Below, in pieces: positions 43,294-52,549 of a stretch of 64,000 bases of DNA. Origin of the DNA: an uncultured Clostridia bacterium (GTDB lineage Bacteria > Bacillota > Clostridia > TANB77 > CAG-508); contig CAKOXT010000006.1 in the NCBI GenBank assembly GCA_934130285.1, positions 30,528-94,527 of the forward strand, read 5' to 3'. Position numbers and translations under genes: made by a program. The notes beneath the pieces were generated by a model that saw only the letters and a list, made by a program, of their open reading frames with translations, was not told the origin of the DNA and ran no database searches. The stretch's first letter is position 1, and each line of letters opens with the position of its first letter.

Positions 43294-45732
43294 TTATATT
43301 TTAACAACTTTCGCTACAATTACAGACATATCATCTTTTAATATTCCATATCCATTATCAATAGCTTCATTTAAAATAATATCTGCCATTTTTTTCACAT
43401 TGTTTGTATTTATTTCTTTAATTAACTTTAAAAGCCATTTATCATCATCCTGGTCAGGATTAGAATCCAATATACCATCACTGCACATTATGAAAATATC
43501 GCCATCCCTCATATCCTTATCAAAAACTGAAAAATCGACATCATTCAATATTCCAACCGGTAATGATTTAGCTTCAACGGTTTCAATATTTTGTTTATTT
43601 TTTATATACGTTCTACAACAACCATTTTTAATAAATTCAACAACACCCTTATATAAGTCAAAAATAGCCACATCCATAGTTGCATATATTTCTTCAGTTG
43701 AAAGCTTAATAGTTGAATTAATAAGTTCCATTGAATCCTCTTTATCAAATCCTGCAGACAATGTTTGCTTTAATAATCTAGTAACAATTTGACTAGATTT
43801 TTTAGCCTCGACTCCTGAACCCATTCCATCACTCAAAGCAACCATATGCTTGTTATCATCTAATTTAACTTGTATGCAACTATCTCCTGACACATCATTT
43901 CCCGTCTTAGGTAAACGTGCTAGTCCTAGTTGAAGAACAAACTTATCCTCAGATATATATTTTTGCATATACACCTTTGAATCCAAATGACTAGTATCTT
44001 TTTGTAAAACAATTTTTTCCTTGCACACTTTTGTAAGTATTGATTCTATACATTTAATCTTATCACGTTCTTTTATATTCTTTTCAAATAAAATATCTAC
44101 AAAATATTTTTTGCTTTTATTTTGTCTTAGCTTTATTTCTTTAACTAAAATTTCTTTTTGTTTTAATAATTCTTTAATTTCTTTTTCCTGAGTTGAATAA
44201 TCTTTAGTTTTTTCTTTTCCCATATTCTCTGCAATTTCAGAAATAGCCTTTGAAACACCTTTTAATTGTTTAGAAATAACTTTTTTATTCTCATGCAATC
44301 TTTGCTTCCATTGAAAATTCATTTCATTAATTCTATACGTTCTATTAACTATTCTAACAACCTGATTTACATCTTCTCTTATTAATTGATTTGATCCAAT
44401 ATCTAACACTTCATTTCTTTCTTCAAATATTTTTACAATATCTTTTTCAGAAATTTCTTCTTTATCAACTAATAACATATATATTTTTTCTACAAGATCA
44501 TTATTTAAATTTATAAGATCTTCATACAAAATATTATTTGGAAAACTATCCAAATTATTTAATAAATCCTCAATAAACATCTCTTTGCTATGATTAATAT
44601 TTTCAACTTCATATGCAATTTCTTCATCTTTTAATCCATAGTTTTTAGCAATTTCTTTAACTGTATCTGATAAATTCTCTAATCTTTTTTCAGCTTCTTT
44701 ACTTTCAGCTAATCTATTATCAGCAATAGGCGCAAAAAATTTATTTTTTCCTATTAAATCCTCTACATCAATTTCTACAAATTTAGGTACACACAATAAA
44801 GCAACAGCAGAAATCAATAATTCTTTATATAATAAAATCTGAACTGTATTTCCTGTTAGCAAATAAGAAATTATTGCATTTCCAACAAAGAACCCAACAA
44901 TTGTACCAGCTCGTCCAACTTTATTTAGTGCTCCCGCTAATAAACCCGAAATAGAAAATGCTAATACCTGTGCAGGAGTAACTGCACCAACAATTCCTAA
45001 TATCAATCCTATTGAAACACCTATTGTAGACCCAACAAGAATACCATTTTTCCAAGCAAAAAATAGAATAAGAAACACTGCAAATACATTCGCCATTGAA
45101 ATTCCAAAAATCCTGTATTGACTGACAGCAACTGCTGCTATTGATACAACTACTGTTGCGCCAATTATTTCTTCAATAGTAAATGCTGATTTCAATCCAA
45201 AATTTTCTAAAACTCCAATACTATTTACAAAAATCTTATAAAATGCATATGTAAGAATTACTGACAAAATAGCTGTAATAATATCATAAATTAAAACTGT
45301 TCCTATCAAACATTTTATAATTTGTACAACAGCTAATGAAATAACTAAATTAATTCCAAGCTTTGTAATTTCATTTCTATTATCCTGAACATATGGCTTT
45401 TTAAATATAATAGAGAATAAAAAAACAAGTATACTTAAAAAATATACTAAAAAGCCATTAGCTCCTTGCGTTATAAATGTTGCAACAGACGTTGTAATTA
45501 AAATTGGTCCCGCAGGTATAGCACTACTGCATGCAGCAACAAAAAAAGCAAACGCAAATGGTGAAATTCCATCTTTTATTGATACTAACGAAACTAAAAA
45601 AGACAATATATAAATAACTATATGTTGAAACATAAAAATATCTTTAAATCTCGAAAAGTCAATCTTTTTATTATCTAATTTAACATCCTTTTTTCCTAAC
45701 TCGACCTTATTATCTGCCAAATTTTGAAACAT
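43294..45732 (-). CDS. spoIIE: Stage II sporulation protein E (PP2C phosphatase)
   Basis: 812 residues from ATG 45732, with GAGG eight bases upstream; an in-frame GTG nine bases earlier lies inside the ribosome site. SpoIIE dephosphorylates SpoIIAA-P and so releases sigma-F in the forespore; it also affects polar septation. The N-terminal third (to about 340) has around ten membrane helices, a regulatory middle follows, and the C-terminal 200 residues are a PP2C domain with SGDSCIQVKL, LSDGMGSGVEAKKSS and IFIMCSDGILDSN, whose Asp residues bind metal. Two Spo0A boxes and a wide-spaced promoter lie upstream. Length matches Bacillus (about 827). Confidence 0.94.
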   Translation of the reverse strand: MFQNLADNKVELGKKDVKLDNKKIDFSRFKDIFMFQHIVIYILSFLVSLVSIKDGISPFAFAFFVAACSSAIPAGPILITTSVATFITQGANGFLVYFLSILVFLFSIIFKKPYVQDNRNEITKLGINLVISLAVVQIIKCLIGTVLIYDIITAILSVILTYAFYKIFVNSIGVLENFGLKSAFTIEEIIGATVVVSIAAVAVSQYRIFGISMANVFAVFLILFFAWKNGILVGSTIGVSIGLILGIVGAVTPAQVLAFSISGLLAGALNKVGRAGTIVGFFVGNAIISYLLTGNTVQILLYKELLISAVALLCVPKFVEIDVEDLIGKNKFFAPIADNRLAESKEAEKRLENLSDTVKEIAKNYGLKDEEIAYEVENINHSKEMFIEDLLNNLDSFPNNILYEDLINLNNDLVEKIYMLLVDKEEISEKDIVKIFEERNEVLDIGSNQLIREDVNQVVRIVNRTYRINEMNFQWKQRLHENKKVISKQLKGVSKAISEIAENMGKEKTKDYSTQEKEIKELLKQKEILVKEIKLRQNKSKKYFVDILFEKNIKERDKIKCIESILTKVCKEKIVLQKDTSHLDSKVYMQKYISEDKFVLQLGLARLPKTGNDVSGDSCIQVKLDDNKHMVALSDGMGSGVEAKKSSQIVTRLLKQTLSAGFDKEDSMELINSTIKLSTEEIYATMDVAIFDLYKGVVEFIKNGCCRTYIKNKQNIETVEAKSLPVGILNDVDFSVFDKDMRDGDIFIMCSDGILDSNPDQDDDKWLLKLIKEINTNNVKKMADIILNEAIDNGYGILKDDMSVIVAKVVKI

Positions 45733-45757
45733 CCCTACCACCTCATACTTTTTCTTT

Positions 45758-45790
45758 ATTTAACACCAAATTTAATAAAAAAAATGTCAA
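45758..45790 (-). promoter_or_regulatory. spoIIE promoter with 21-bp spacer
   Basis: On the minus strand TTGACA (45790-45785) is followed after 21 bp by TTAAAT (45763-45758), 26 bp before the spoIIE ATG. A 21-bp spacer is known for the Spo0A-dependent spoIIE promoter of Bacillus subtilis. A 17-bp spacing gives no acceptable -10. The rest of the 45742-46058 gap holds the Spo0A boxes and a terminator. Confidence 0.5.
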
Positions 45791-45836
45791 TTGATATTAA
45801 ATAATTAAAAAAGTTATTTACTTTTTGTGATATATT

Positions 45837-45845
45837 TTTTCGACA
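45837..45845 (-). promoter_or_regulatory. Spo0A box 1 upstream of spoIIE
   Basis: The minus strand reads TGTCGAAAA, containing the exact Spo0A core TGTCGAA. It is 47 bp upstream of the spoIIE -35 box. Confidence 0.6.
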
Positions 45846-45875
45846 TCCCTAAAAGTATTTTTCATTCTATTACAA

Positions 45876-45884
45876 TTCGACAAA
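45876..45884 (-). promoter_or_regulatory. Spo0A box 2 upstream of spoIIE
   Basis: The minus strand reads TTTGTCGAA, a perfect Spo0A box, 30 bp further upstream. Box pairs of this kind are known in the B. subtilis spoIIE promoter region. Confidence 0.65.
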
Positions 45885-46017
45885 AAAATCAATAGAACAA
45901 CATTTTCAACTTTTCATAGCAAATACATGCTACTTTTTCAAAAGCCTACTATTCAGGCAATTTGCTAATTTTACTTTACCAAGTAACTTTAATAAATTTA
46001 AAATGTACTTTAAAACA

Positions 46018-46052
46018 TAAAAAAAGGATGATATAAATATCACCCTTTTCTA
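46018..46052 (-). terminator. Terminator after the pyrophosphorylase/mutase gene
   Basis: AAAAGGATGAT (46023-46032 region) pairs with ATCACCCTTTT (46039-46049) with one mismatch. On the minus strand it is followed by CTTTTTT. It lies about 10 bases past the stop codon. Confidence 0.6.
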
Positions 46053-46058
46053 TGTTTA

Positions 46059-49022
46059 TTACTCAACATTTTTCAAAACTTCTTCTTTTAATTCTTTTAA
46101 ACGTTGTTCTGCTTCTTCCATTGTTTTTGCTTTAACACCCATATAGAATTTAACCTTTGGCTCAGTTCCAGATGGTCTAGCACAACACCATTCGTTATTT
46201 GCAAGTTCATAATATAAAACATTAGATTTAGGTAAAGTAACTTTTTCTTCCTTACCTGTCTTCATATTTTTTCTTACACTTGTTGTATAATCACGAATAG
46301 CTTCAATTTCAAATTTTCCAAAACTCTTTGGTGGATTAGCACGTAAGTTTTCCATTAATTCTTTAATTTTTTCTGCACCTTCTGCACCTTTTAAAACAAT
46401 TGAAACTTGAGCTTCTCTATAATAACCATATTTCTCATAAATATTAATCATTTGATCCCATAAAGTTAAACCTTGTTTTTTGTAATATGCAGCTGCTTCA
46501 GCAAGCATCATAACAGCAACAATACCATCTTTATCTCTTGCATGAGTTCCAACTAAACATCCATAACTCTCTTCAAATCCAAATACATATTCATAATCAT
46601 GTTTTTGTTCAAAACCTCTAATTTGTTCACCTATGTATTTAAATCCTGTTAAAGTTTCAATTAAATGCATTTTATAATGTTCTGCAATAGCATCTGTTAA
46701 ATTAGAAGAAACTATTGTCTTAATAACTGCACCATTCTTTGGTAATGTACCATTTTCTTTTCTTTGAGATAATATATATTCAGCAATTAATAATGCTGTC
46801 ATATTTCCTGTATAGAAAATATATTCGCCAGTTTTTGTATCTTTTACATGAATTCCTAATCTATCTGAATCAGGATCTGTTGCTAAAATTATATCAGCAT
46901 CAACTTTCTTAGCTAATTTTAAAGCTAAATCATAAGCTTTTGGCTCTTCTGGATTTGGATATTCAACAGTTGGGAAATTACCATCTGGCAATTCTTGCTC
47001 TGGAACAACATATACATGTTCAAATCCTAATTTATTTAAAATATTTTGTACTGGTTTATTTCCTGCACCATGTAATGGTGTATAAACAATTTTCAAGTCT
47101 TTTCCAACTTCATGAGTAACTTCTGGATGAATAGATAATTTACTTAATTCTTCCATATATCTTTTATCAATAGCATTACCTATTACATGATATAATTTTT
47201 TCTCACCAGCAGCATCTCTTGTCATTGTTTTAACCATTGAATACTCAGTAACTTTATTTACTTCTTCAATAATTTCTTTATCTCTTGGAGCAACAATTTG
47301 AGCTCCATCATCCCAATACACTTTATATCCATTATATTGTGGTGGATTATGGCTAGCAGTAATCATAATTCCTGCAGTAGCACCTAATTCTCTAACAGCA
47401 AAAGATAATTCTGGAACAGGTCTTAATTCATCAAATTTATATGTTTTAATACCATTAGCATTTAAACATAAAGCAGTATATTCACTAAATTCTTTTGACA
47501 TTCTTCTTGAATCATAAGAAATTACAACACCTTTTTTCTCTGTTCCTTGTTTTAAAATATAATTTGCCAATCCTTGTGTTGCTTTTGAAACAGTATATTT
47601 ATTCATTCTATTTGTACCTGCACCAATAACTCCTCTAAGTCCAGCAGTTCCAAAATCTAATGATTTATAGAAACGATCTTTAATTTCTTCATCATTACCT
47701 TTAATCTCTAATAATTCTTGCTTTGTATCTTCATCTATATCTGGATCTTCACACCATTTTTCATATTGTGCCATATAAGCCATTTTGTTCCAATAATCTG
47801 TGTACAATTTTCTAGCAGTCTCTGGGCTATCTTGACCTTCTGCATTTTTTATTGGAGCAAATTCTTCTTCTCTTTTTACTCTTAAAACAACAACATCATC
47901 AAGCATTTCATAAGAATCAAATATAAATAATTCAAATTTATATGCATTTGGCTCTGTTGGTTCAATTAATTTTCCGTTCTCATCTATATATTTAGCCTTT
48001 TTAAAAGCTGTATGATAAGGTAATCTTAAATCGCTTACCATTTCTAAACCTTTTATATTAAATAAATGGAATATCGCATTGGCATCACCATACACTAAAG
48101 CTCCATATTTATCCCTCATTTGAGCCATTTCATCAGAAATTTCAGTATATTCAATAACACCTACTTTTTTATTTTTTCTGCAAAATACTCCAACTTTTTC
48201 TTTAGGATCTGTTTTCTCAATTGTTTTAACTGATCCTAAAACTTTGTTTTCTATTGACATTCCTAATAATAATGGGTCAACAGATTTAACTAAAACATTA
48301 TCAACACCACTAACAAATATCCACTCAATACCATCAGCTTTCATTTGTTTGATAATCTTTTCTTTTCCCATAGCCTTTAATGTACCACCGTGTCCATCAG
48401 CAGCTTTTTTTACCATTTTATTTTCATCCAAAAGTATTTTACCATCTACACCTATCATTGGTAACTCACCTTGAATGAAGAATTTTATTGATTCTTTAGG
48501 ATATCCAAAATATTTATTCTTTTTGAAAAAGTCCACAGTTGCTGCATTATTCTCTCTACTTGTCATAATGTACCAAGGAATAACAACTCCATATTTTTCA
48601 TTAGCTCTTTTTAAATTATCACATAATAATTCAAATAAAGACTTATGTGAAGGCAACCCCATATCAAAAGTTCCTTTTGGACCTTTGTGACCTAATCTAG
48701 TTCCTTGACCACCTGCCATTGTAACAACAGCAAACTTATTAGCTTTTATTGCCTCAATACCTTTTTCTTCATAGGCTTTTGTTTCTGTTGCTGTCAACTT
48801 TGATTTATCGACATAATCAATTGGTTCAACAGTAACATCTTTTAAATCTAATGGTTTAGTTGCATCCTTATAAAGCTTTTCCATTAATTCAAAATCAATA
48901 GACAAAATTTGATCTAATAATTCTTTCTTTTTTTCTTCATCCAATTCATCATAAAATTTAAGCAAATGTTCTTGATTATATTTTTTAACAAGCTTCTTTG
49001 CTTCTTCATATTTTTCGTTCAT
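46059..49022 (-). CDS. Bifunctional UDP-sugar pyrophosphorylase / phosphoglucomutase fusion
   Basis: 987 residues. Residues about 1-400 are a UDPGP/UAP-type pyrophosphorylase (uridylyltransferase): VTMAGGQGTRLGHKGPKGTF is the nucleotide-binding loop, and GVDNVLVKSVDP and GVIEYTEISDEM are family regions. Residues about 410-987 are a phosphohexomutase: GTAGLRGVIGAG, active-site serine in TASHNPPQYNG, metal loop DPDSDRLGI, sugar loop GFEESYG and phosphate loop RPSGTEPK. Normally these are two proteins. Fused, the mutase makes hexose-1-phosphate and the pyrophosphorylase turns it into UDP-sugar. Substrate (glucose or GlcNAc) is not resolved by sequence. Stands alone between spoIIE and spoIIR neighbours. 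Confidence 0.9.
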   Translation of the reverse strand: MNEKYEEAKKLVKKYNQEHLLKFYDELDEEKKKELLDQILSIDFELMEKLYKDATKPLDLKDVTVEPIDYVDKSKLTATETKAYEEKGIEAIKANKFAVVTMAGGQGTRLGHKGPKGTFDMGLPSHKSLFELLCDNLKRANEKYGVVIPWYIMTSRENNAATVDFFKKNKYFGYPKESIKFFIQGELPMIGVDGKILLDENKMVKKAADGHGGTLKAMGKEKIIKQMKADGIEWIFVSGVDNVLVKSVDPLLLGMSIENKVLGSVKTIEKTDPKEKVGVFCRKNKKVGVIEYTEISDEMAQMRDKYGALVYGDANAIFHLFNIKGLEMVSDLRLPYHTAFKKAKYIDENGKLIEPTEPNAYKFELFIFDSYEMLDDVVVLRVKREEEFAPIKNAEGQDSPETARKLYTDYWNKMAYMAQYEKWCEDPDIDEDTKQELLEIKGNDEEIKDRFYKSLDFGTAGLRGVIGAGTNRMNKYTVSKATQGLANYILKQGTEKKGVVISYDSRRMSKEFSEYTALCLNANGIKTYKFDELRPVPELSFAVRELGATAGIMITASHNPPQYNGYKVYWDDGAQIVAPRDKEIIEEVNKVTEYSMVKTMTRDAAGEKKLYHVIGNAIDKRYMEELSKLSIHPEVTHEVGKDLKIVYTPLHGAGNKPVQNILNKLGFEHVYVVPEQELPDGNFPTVEYPNPEEPKAYDLALKLAKKVDADIILATDPDSDRLGIHVKDTKTGEYIFYTGNMTALLIAEYILSQRKENGTLPKNGAVIKTIVSSNLTDAIAEHYKMHLIETLTGFKYIGEQIRGFEQKHDYEYVFGFEESYGCLVGTHARDKDGIVAVMMLAEAAAYYKKQGLTLWDQMINIYEKYGYYREAQVSIVLKGAEGAEKIKELMENLRANPPKSFGKFEIEAIRDYTTSVRKNMKTGKEEKVTLPKSNVLYYELANNEWCCARPSGTEPKVKFYMGVKAKTMEEAEQRLKELKEEVLKNVE

Positions 49023-49084
49023 TTCCTATTTTAGACTCCTTCCTTTATTACAAATCAAATCACCCATATCTTATACTATTAGAA

Positions 49085-49570
49085 TTATTTAGTCAATATG
49101 CCATTTAACGTCTTATTTATTTGAAACATATCAGAAATTTTCCTTATTCCACTAGTATTTAAAATAGCATTATGCTGTTCTAAAATTGTTCTTGAATTTT
49201 GCTCAAATGTATCTATATCATAGCAATCAATTACTCTATTATCTTCTGTTTTTAACACTTCATTTACAGATTGAATAAACTCATAACTTCCTTTTATTAA
49301 AATAGTTTCTCCCTTTATTTCTCCAATCTGCTCTTTTGACAATAAATTCTTTTTCCAATTAATTCTTTTTATTTTATTTTTCTTTTCCCTTCCTAAATTG
49401 ACTTTTTTAACAATTGTATCTATTTCATTCTCTAAATCATTTTCTAATATAGTAATAATTTTCTCTTTTTTTTCTAACTCTTTTTCAATATATGGTATTA
49501 GCATTACAATTAAATGCATATCATTTACATACAAACTGCAATATCTCTGTGCCTCCACATTTTCTACCAT
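49085..49570 (-). CDS. Hypothetical protein, divergent from spoIIR
   Basis: 161 residues. AGGAGGG lies 7 bases before the ATG. The N-terminal region (SLYVNDMHLIVMLIPYIEKEL, then KKEKIITILENDLENEID) looks like an alpha/beta fold, the middle is Lys-rich (KKNKIKRINWKKN), and the C-terminal half includes GETILIKGSYEFIQSVNEVL and IDCYDIDTFEQNSRTIL. I wondered about a MEDS/DcmR-like sensory fold but no signature is certain. It starts back to back with spoIIR across a 142-bp gap. Function unknown. Confidence 0.65.
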   Translation of the reverse strand: MVENVEAQRYCSLYVNDMHLIVMLIPYIEKELEKKEKIITILENDLENEIDTIVKKVNLGREKKNKIKRINWKKNLLSKEQIGEIKGETILIKGSYEFIQSVNEVLKTEDNRVIDCYDIDTFEQNSRTILEQHNAILNTSGIRKISDMFQINKTLNGILTK

Positions 49571-49645
49571 AAATCATCCCTCCTAGGTTTCTTTTGGTAA
49601 ATTTTACCACTAAGGTATTTGTCAGTCAAGCCGAATCGTGCACCG

Positions 49646-49655
49646 TTTTTCGACA
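49646..49655 (+). promoter_or_regulatory. Putative Spo0A box between the 161-residue gene and spoIIR
   Basis: TTTTTCGACA contains TTCGACA, the reverse complement of the Spo0A core TGTCGAA. It directly abuts the sigma-F-like promoter at 49657. Spo0A control of spoIIR is not classical, so this may serve the divergent gene or be accidental. Confidence 0.35.
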
Positions 49656-49656
49656 T

Positions 49657-49685
49657 GAATATTTTTCAAAAAAGTGGAAATACTT
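49657..49685 (+). promoter_or_regulatory. Sigma-F-type promoter of spoIIR
   Basis: GAATA (49657-49661) and GGAAATACTT (49676-49685) are 14 bp apart. The -10 matches the sigma-F pattern GGnRAnAnTW completely; the -35 matches GYWTA at four of five. spoIIR is a known sigma-F gene in B. subtilis. The ATG follows 27 bases later. Confidence 0.55.
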
Positions 49686-49712
49686 CCAACAGTTTACCAT
49701 TAAGGAGGTATC

Positions 49713-50318
49713 ATGAAAAACAAAAAAATTTTACTTATTTTAATCATATTTATTTTCTACTTCATATTCTATTCATTCTCCTATTCATACTCTATATCAA
49801 ATGATTTAGAAAAAAATTTATTTAGATTACACATACTTGCCAATAGTGATTCAACAGAAGATCAAGAATTAAAATTATATGTCAGAAACAAAGTAATTGA
49901 TTATTTACATCAATATTCTTTTAATAATAAGTCCGAATTAATAACATTTTTAAATAATAATCAATTATCTTTGCAAAAAGTCATTGACGATGCAATTAAA
50001 GAAAAAGGATATTCCTACACTAGTTCATTCGAAATTGAAAATTCATTTTATCCTCAAAAGCAATACGAAAATATAACATTACCTGCAGGAAATTATGATG
50101 GATTAAAAATAAAAATTGGAAAAGCAGAAGGGAAAAATTGGTGGTGCGTTCTTTTTCCACCAATGTGTCTTATAAACAATTCAACCTGTTCACTACCAGA
50201 AGAATCAGAAATATTATTAGACAATTCTTTAACAGAAGAAAGTTGCTCAGTTATTAGCTCTAACAGTTCAAAATATAAATTTAAATTCAAAATAATTGAA
50301 TTTATTAATAACCTTTAA
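49713..50318 (+). CDS. spoIIR: Stage II sporulation protein R
   Basis: 201 residues. SpoIIR is secreted by the forespore and triggers SpoIIGA-dependent processing of pro-sigma-E in the mother cell. An N-terminal signal segment (ILLILIIFIFYFIFYSFSYS) leads into the family motif FRLHILANSDSTEDQELKLYVRNKV. The later KNWWCVLFPPMCLIN with its cysteine pair is also typical. TAAGGAGG lies 6 bases upstream of the ATG. It has a sigma-F-like promoter, consistent with its role. It ends 132 bp before murA. Confidence 0.92.
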   Translation: MKNKKILLILIIFIFYFIFYSFSYSYSISNDLEKNLFRLHILANSDSTEDQELKLYVRNKVIDYLHQYSFNNKSELITFLNNNQLSLQKVIDDAIKEKGYSYTSSFEIENSFYPQKQYENITLPAGNYDGLKIKIGKAEGKNWWCVLFPPMCLINNSTCSLPEESEILLDNSLTEESCSVISSNSSKYKFKFKIIEFINNL

Positions 50319-50450
50319 TTTAAGATTTTGCTAATTTTCTCATACTTCTTGTCAATAATACTTTTTTATGTTATATTTTGTTTTGAATTATTAATATTAA
50401 TTATTTTTGTGGTTCAATCCACATCGAATAAATAAATTGGGGGTATCAAT

Positions 50451-51731
50451 TTGGAAAAATTAGTTATAACTGGACCAACACCTCTTCGTGGTGATGTTAC
50501 AATAAGTGGAGCAAAAAACGCAGCAGTAGCAATAATACCTGCGACAATTTTAATTAATGGTGTTTGTACAATAGAAAACTTACCTAATATAAGTGATGTA
50601 AAATCATATTGTGAAATATTAAAAACTTTAGGAATTAAAATAACATGGATAAATAGACATACAATTCAAGTAGATTCAAGAAACATAACTTCCTCATCAG
50701 CACCTTTAGATCTTACAAGAAAATTTAGAGCATCTTATTATTTAATAGGTGCATTACTGGGAAGATGCGGACACGCAGAAGTTGGTCTTCCTGGAGGATG
50801 CAATCTTGGTCCAAGACCTATTGACCAACATATTAAAGGTTTTGAAGCTCTAGGTGCAAAAGTAAATGTTTCAAATGGAAATATTACAGCAACTTGTGAT
50901 AAGTTAAAAGCAAATTCAATATATATGGATATAGTTTCAGTTGGCGCTACAATGAATATAATTCTAGCAAGTGTTTTAGCTGAAGGAACAACAACAATAG
51001 ATAATGCAGCAAAAGAACCACACATAGTTGATTTAGCTAACTTCCTAAACACTATGGGCGCAGACATAAGAGGAGCTGGTACTGACGTTATCAAAATCAA
51101 TGGTGTTAAAGAACTAAAAGGAAATGCAACATATTCAATCGTACCAGATCAAATAGAAGCTGGAACATTTATGTTAGCAGCCATTGCCTCAAAAGGTGAT
51201 ATCACTGTTCATAACTGCATAACAAAACACTTAGAACCAGTTATTGCTAAGATATTAGAAATAAGCGGAAATGTAGATGCCAATGGTGATCACGTTAGAG
51301 TTTGGTGGACAAAGCGTACAACAAAAGCAAATATAAAAACTTTACCTTATCCAGGTTTTCCAACAGACTTACAATCTCAAATGGGAGTTTGTTTAGCAAT
51401 ATCATCAGGAACAAGTATAATTAATGAAAGTATTTGGGATTCAAGATTCCAATACACTCAAGAATTAAATAAAATGGGTGCAAAAATAACTACATCAGGA
51501 AAAACAGCAATATTTGAAGGAGTAGATTATTTATATGGAGCCCCTGTAAACGCAACAGACTTAAGAGCAGGTGCTGCACTAATAATAGCCGGAACTTGTG
51601 CTAATGGTGTAACAGAAGTATTTAACTTACATCATATAGATAGAGGTTATGAAAATATAGAAGCTAAATTTAGAAAATTAGGTGCTCACATAGAAAGAAA
51701 AACAATATCAGAAGCAGAAGCATTAAATTAA
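50451..51731 (+). CDS. murA: UDP-N-acetylglucosamine 1-carboxyvinyltransferase
   Basis: 426 residues starting at TTG 50451 with GGGGGT upstream. MurA transfers enolpyruvate from PEP to UDP-GlcNAc, the first committed step of peptidoglycan synthesis. Substrate-binding motif SGAKNAAVA at about 20 and the fosfomycin-target Cys loop LPGGCNLGPRPIDQH at about 115 are seen; the catalytic cysteine is kept, so fosfomycin sensitivity is plausible. The EPHIVDLANFLNTMGA and FPTDLQSQM segments are also typical. The next gene, walJ, starts 27 bp later. Confidence 0.95.
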   Translation: MEKLVITGPTPLRGDVTISGAKNAAVAIIPATILINGVCTIENLPNISDVKSYCEILKTLGIKITWINRHTIQVDSRNITSSSAPLDLTRKFRASYYLIGALLGRCGHAEVGLPGGCNLGPRPIDQHIKGFEALGAKVNVSNGNITATCDKLKANSIYMDIVSVGATMNIILASVLAEGTTTIDNAAKEPHIVDLANFLNTMGADIRGAGTDVIKINGVKELKGNATYSIVPDQIEAGTFMLAAIASKGDITVHNCITKHLEPVIAKILEISGNVDANGDHVRVWWTKRTTKANIKTLPYPGFPTDLQSQMGVCLAISSGTSIINESIWDSRFQYTQELNKMGAKITTSGKTAIFEGVDYLYGAPVNATDLRAGAALIIAGTCANGVTEVFNLHHIDRGYENIEAKFRKLGAHIERKTISEAEALN

Positions 51732-51757
51732 AAGTCACACAAGATATGGAGTTAAAG

Positions 51758-52549
51758 ATGTTTAATTTTTGTAGTTTATATAGTGGAAGTACAGGAAACT
51801 GTTTATTTATAGAAACAAATGAAACAAAAATATTAGTAGATGCAGGAGTAAGTCAAAAGAAAATAATGACTGCTCTTGCGTCTTTTGACGTATCCTTAGA
51901 AGATATTGATGCAATACTTGTAACACACGAACATTCTGATCATATTTTAAATGTAGGAAGTCTTTCAAAAAGATACAACATTCCTGTATATTCTAACATT
52001 GAAACATTAAATGCAATGCCAACTCAAAAAAGTAAAATTTCTGACGAAAATCAAAAAATATTCACTCCATACAAAAATTTTAAAATAAAAGACCTAGAAA
52101 TACAAGGATTTCAAATACCACATGATGCCGCAAACCCTTGTGGATTCAACATCTACCATGGTAATAAAAAAATGAGTGTTGCAACAGATATTGGACACAT
52201 GGATGATAATTTAATAAATCAATTAAAAGACTCTTCATTTATTCTTTTAGAAGCCAACTATGATCCAGATATTCTAAAATACAGCAAATATCCATTTAAT
52301 CTAAAACAAAGAATTCTTAGCCCAATAGGCCATCTATCTAATGAAACATCTGGAAAAACAATAACCGAACTAACATCAAAATACAATTTAAAATCCGCAA
52401 TGCTCGGTCATCTTAGTAAAGAAAATAATTTTCCAGAACTAGCCCTAAAAACAGTTACCGATGAATTAAGTAATAAAAACATAACATCCAAAGATATAGA
52501 AATTCAAGTAGCTCATAGAGATACTCCAAGCAAATTAATTAAAATATAA
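51758..52549 (+). CDS. walJ: WalJ/YycJ-family MBL-fold hydrolase
   Basis: 263 residues from ATG 51758, six bases after GGAG; an in-frame ATG four codons earlier contains that site. The metallo-beta-lactamase fold has zinc motif VTHEHSDHIL (HxHxDH), with later IGHMDDN and LGHLSKEN histidines. The N-terminus FNFCSLYSGSTGNCLFIET is typical of YycJ (WalJ), part of the walRK neighbourhood in Bacillus and linked there to coordinating cell division and replication. The walRK genes are not here. The end overlaps the convergent spmB gene by 15 bp. Confidence 0.9.
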   Translation: MFNFCSLYSGSTGNCLFIETNETKILVDAGVSQKKIMTALASFDVSLEDIDAILVTHEHSDHILNVGSLSKRYNIPVYSNIETLNAMPTQKSKISDENQKIFTPYKNFKIKDLEIQGFQIPHDAANPCGFNIYHGNKKMSVATDIGHMDDNLINQLKDSSFILLEANYDPDILKYSKYPFNLKQRILSPIGHLSNETSGKTITELTSKYNLKSAMLGHLSKENNFPELALKTVTDELSNKNITSKDIEIQVAHRDTPSKLIKI

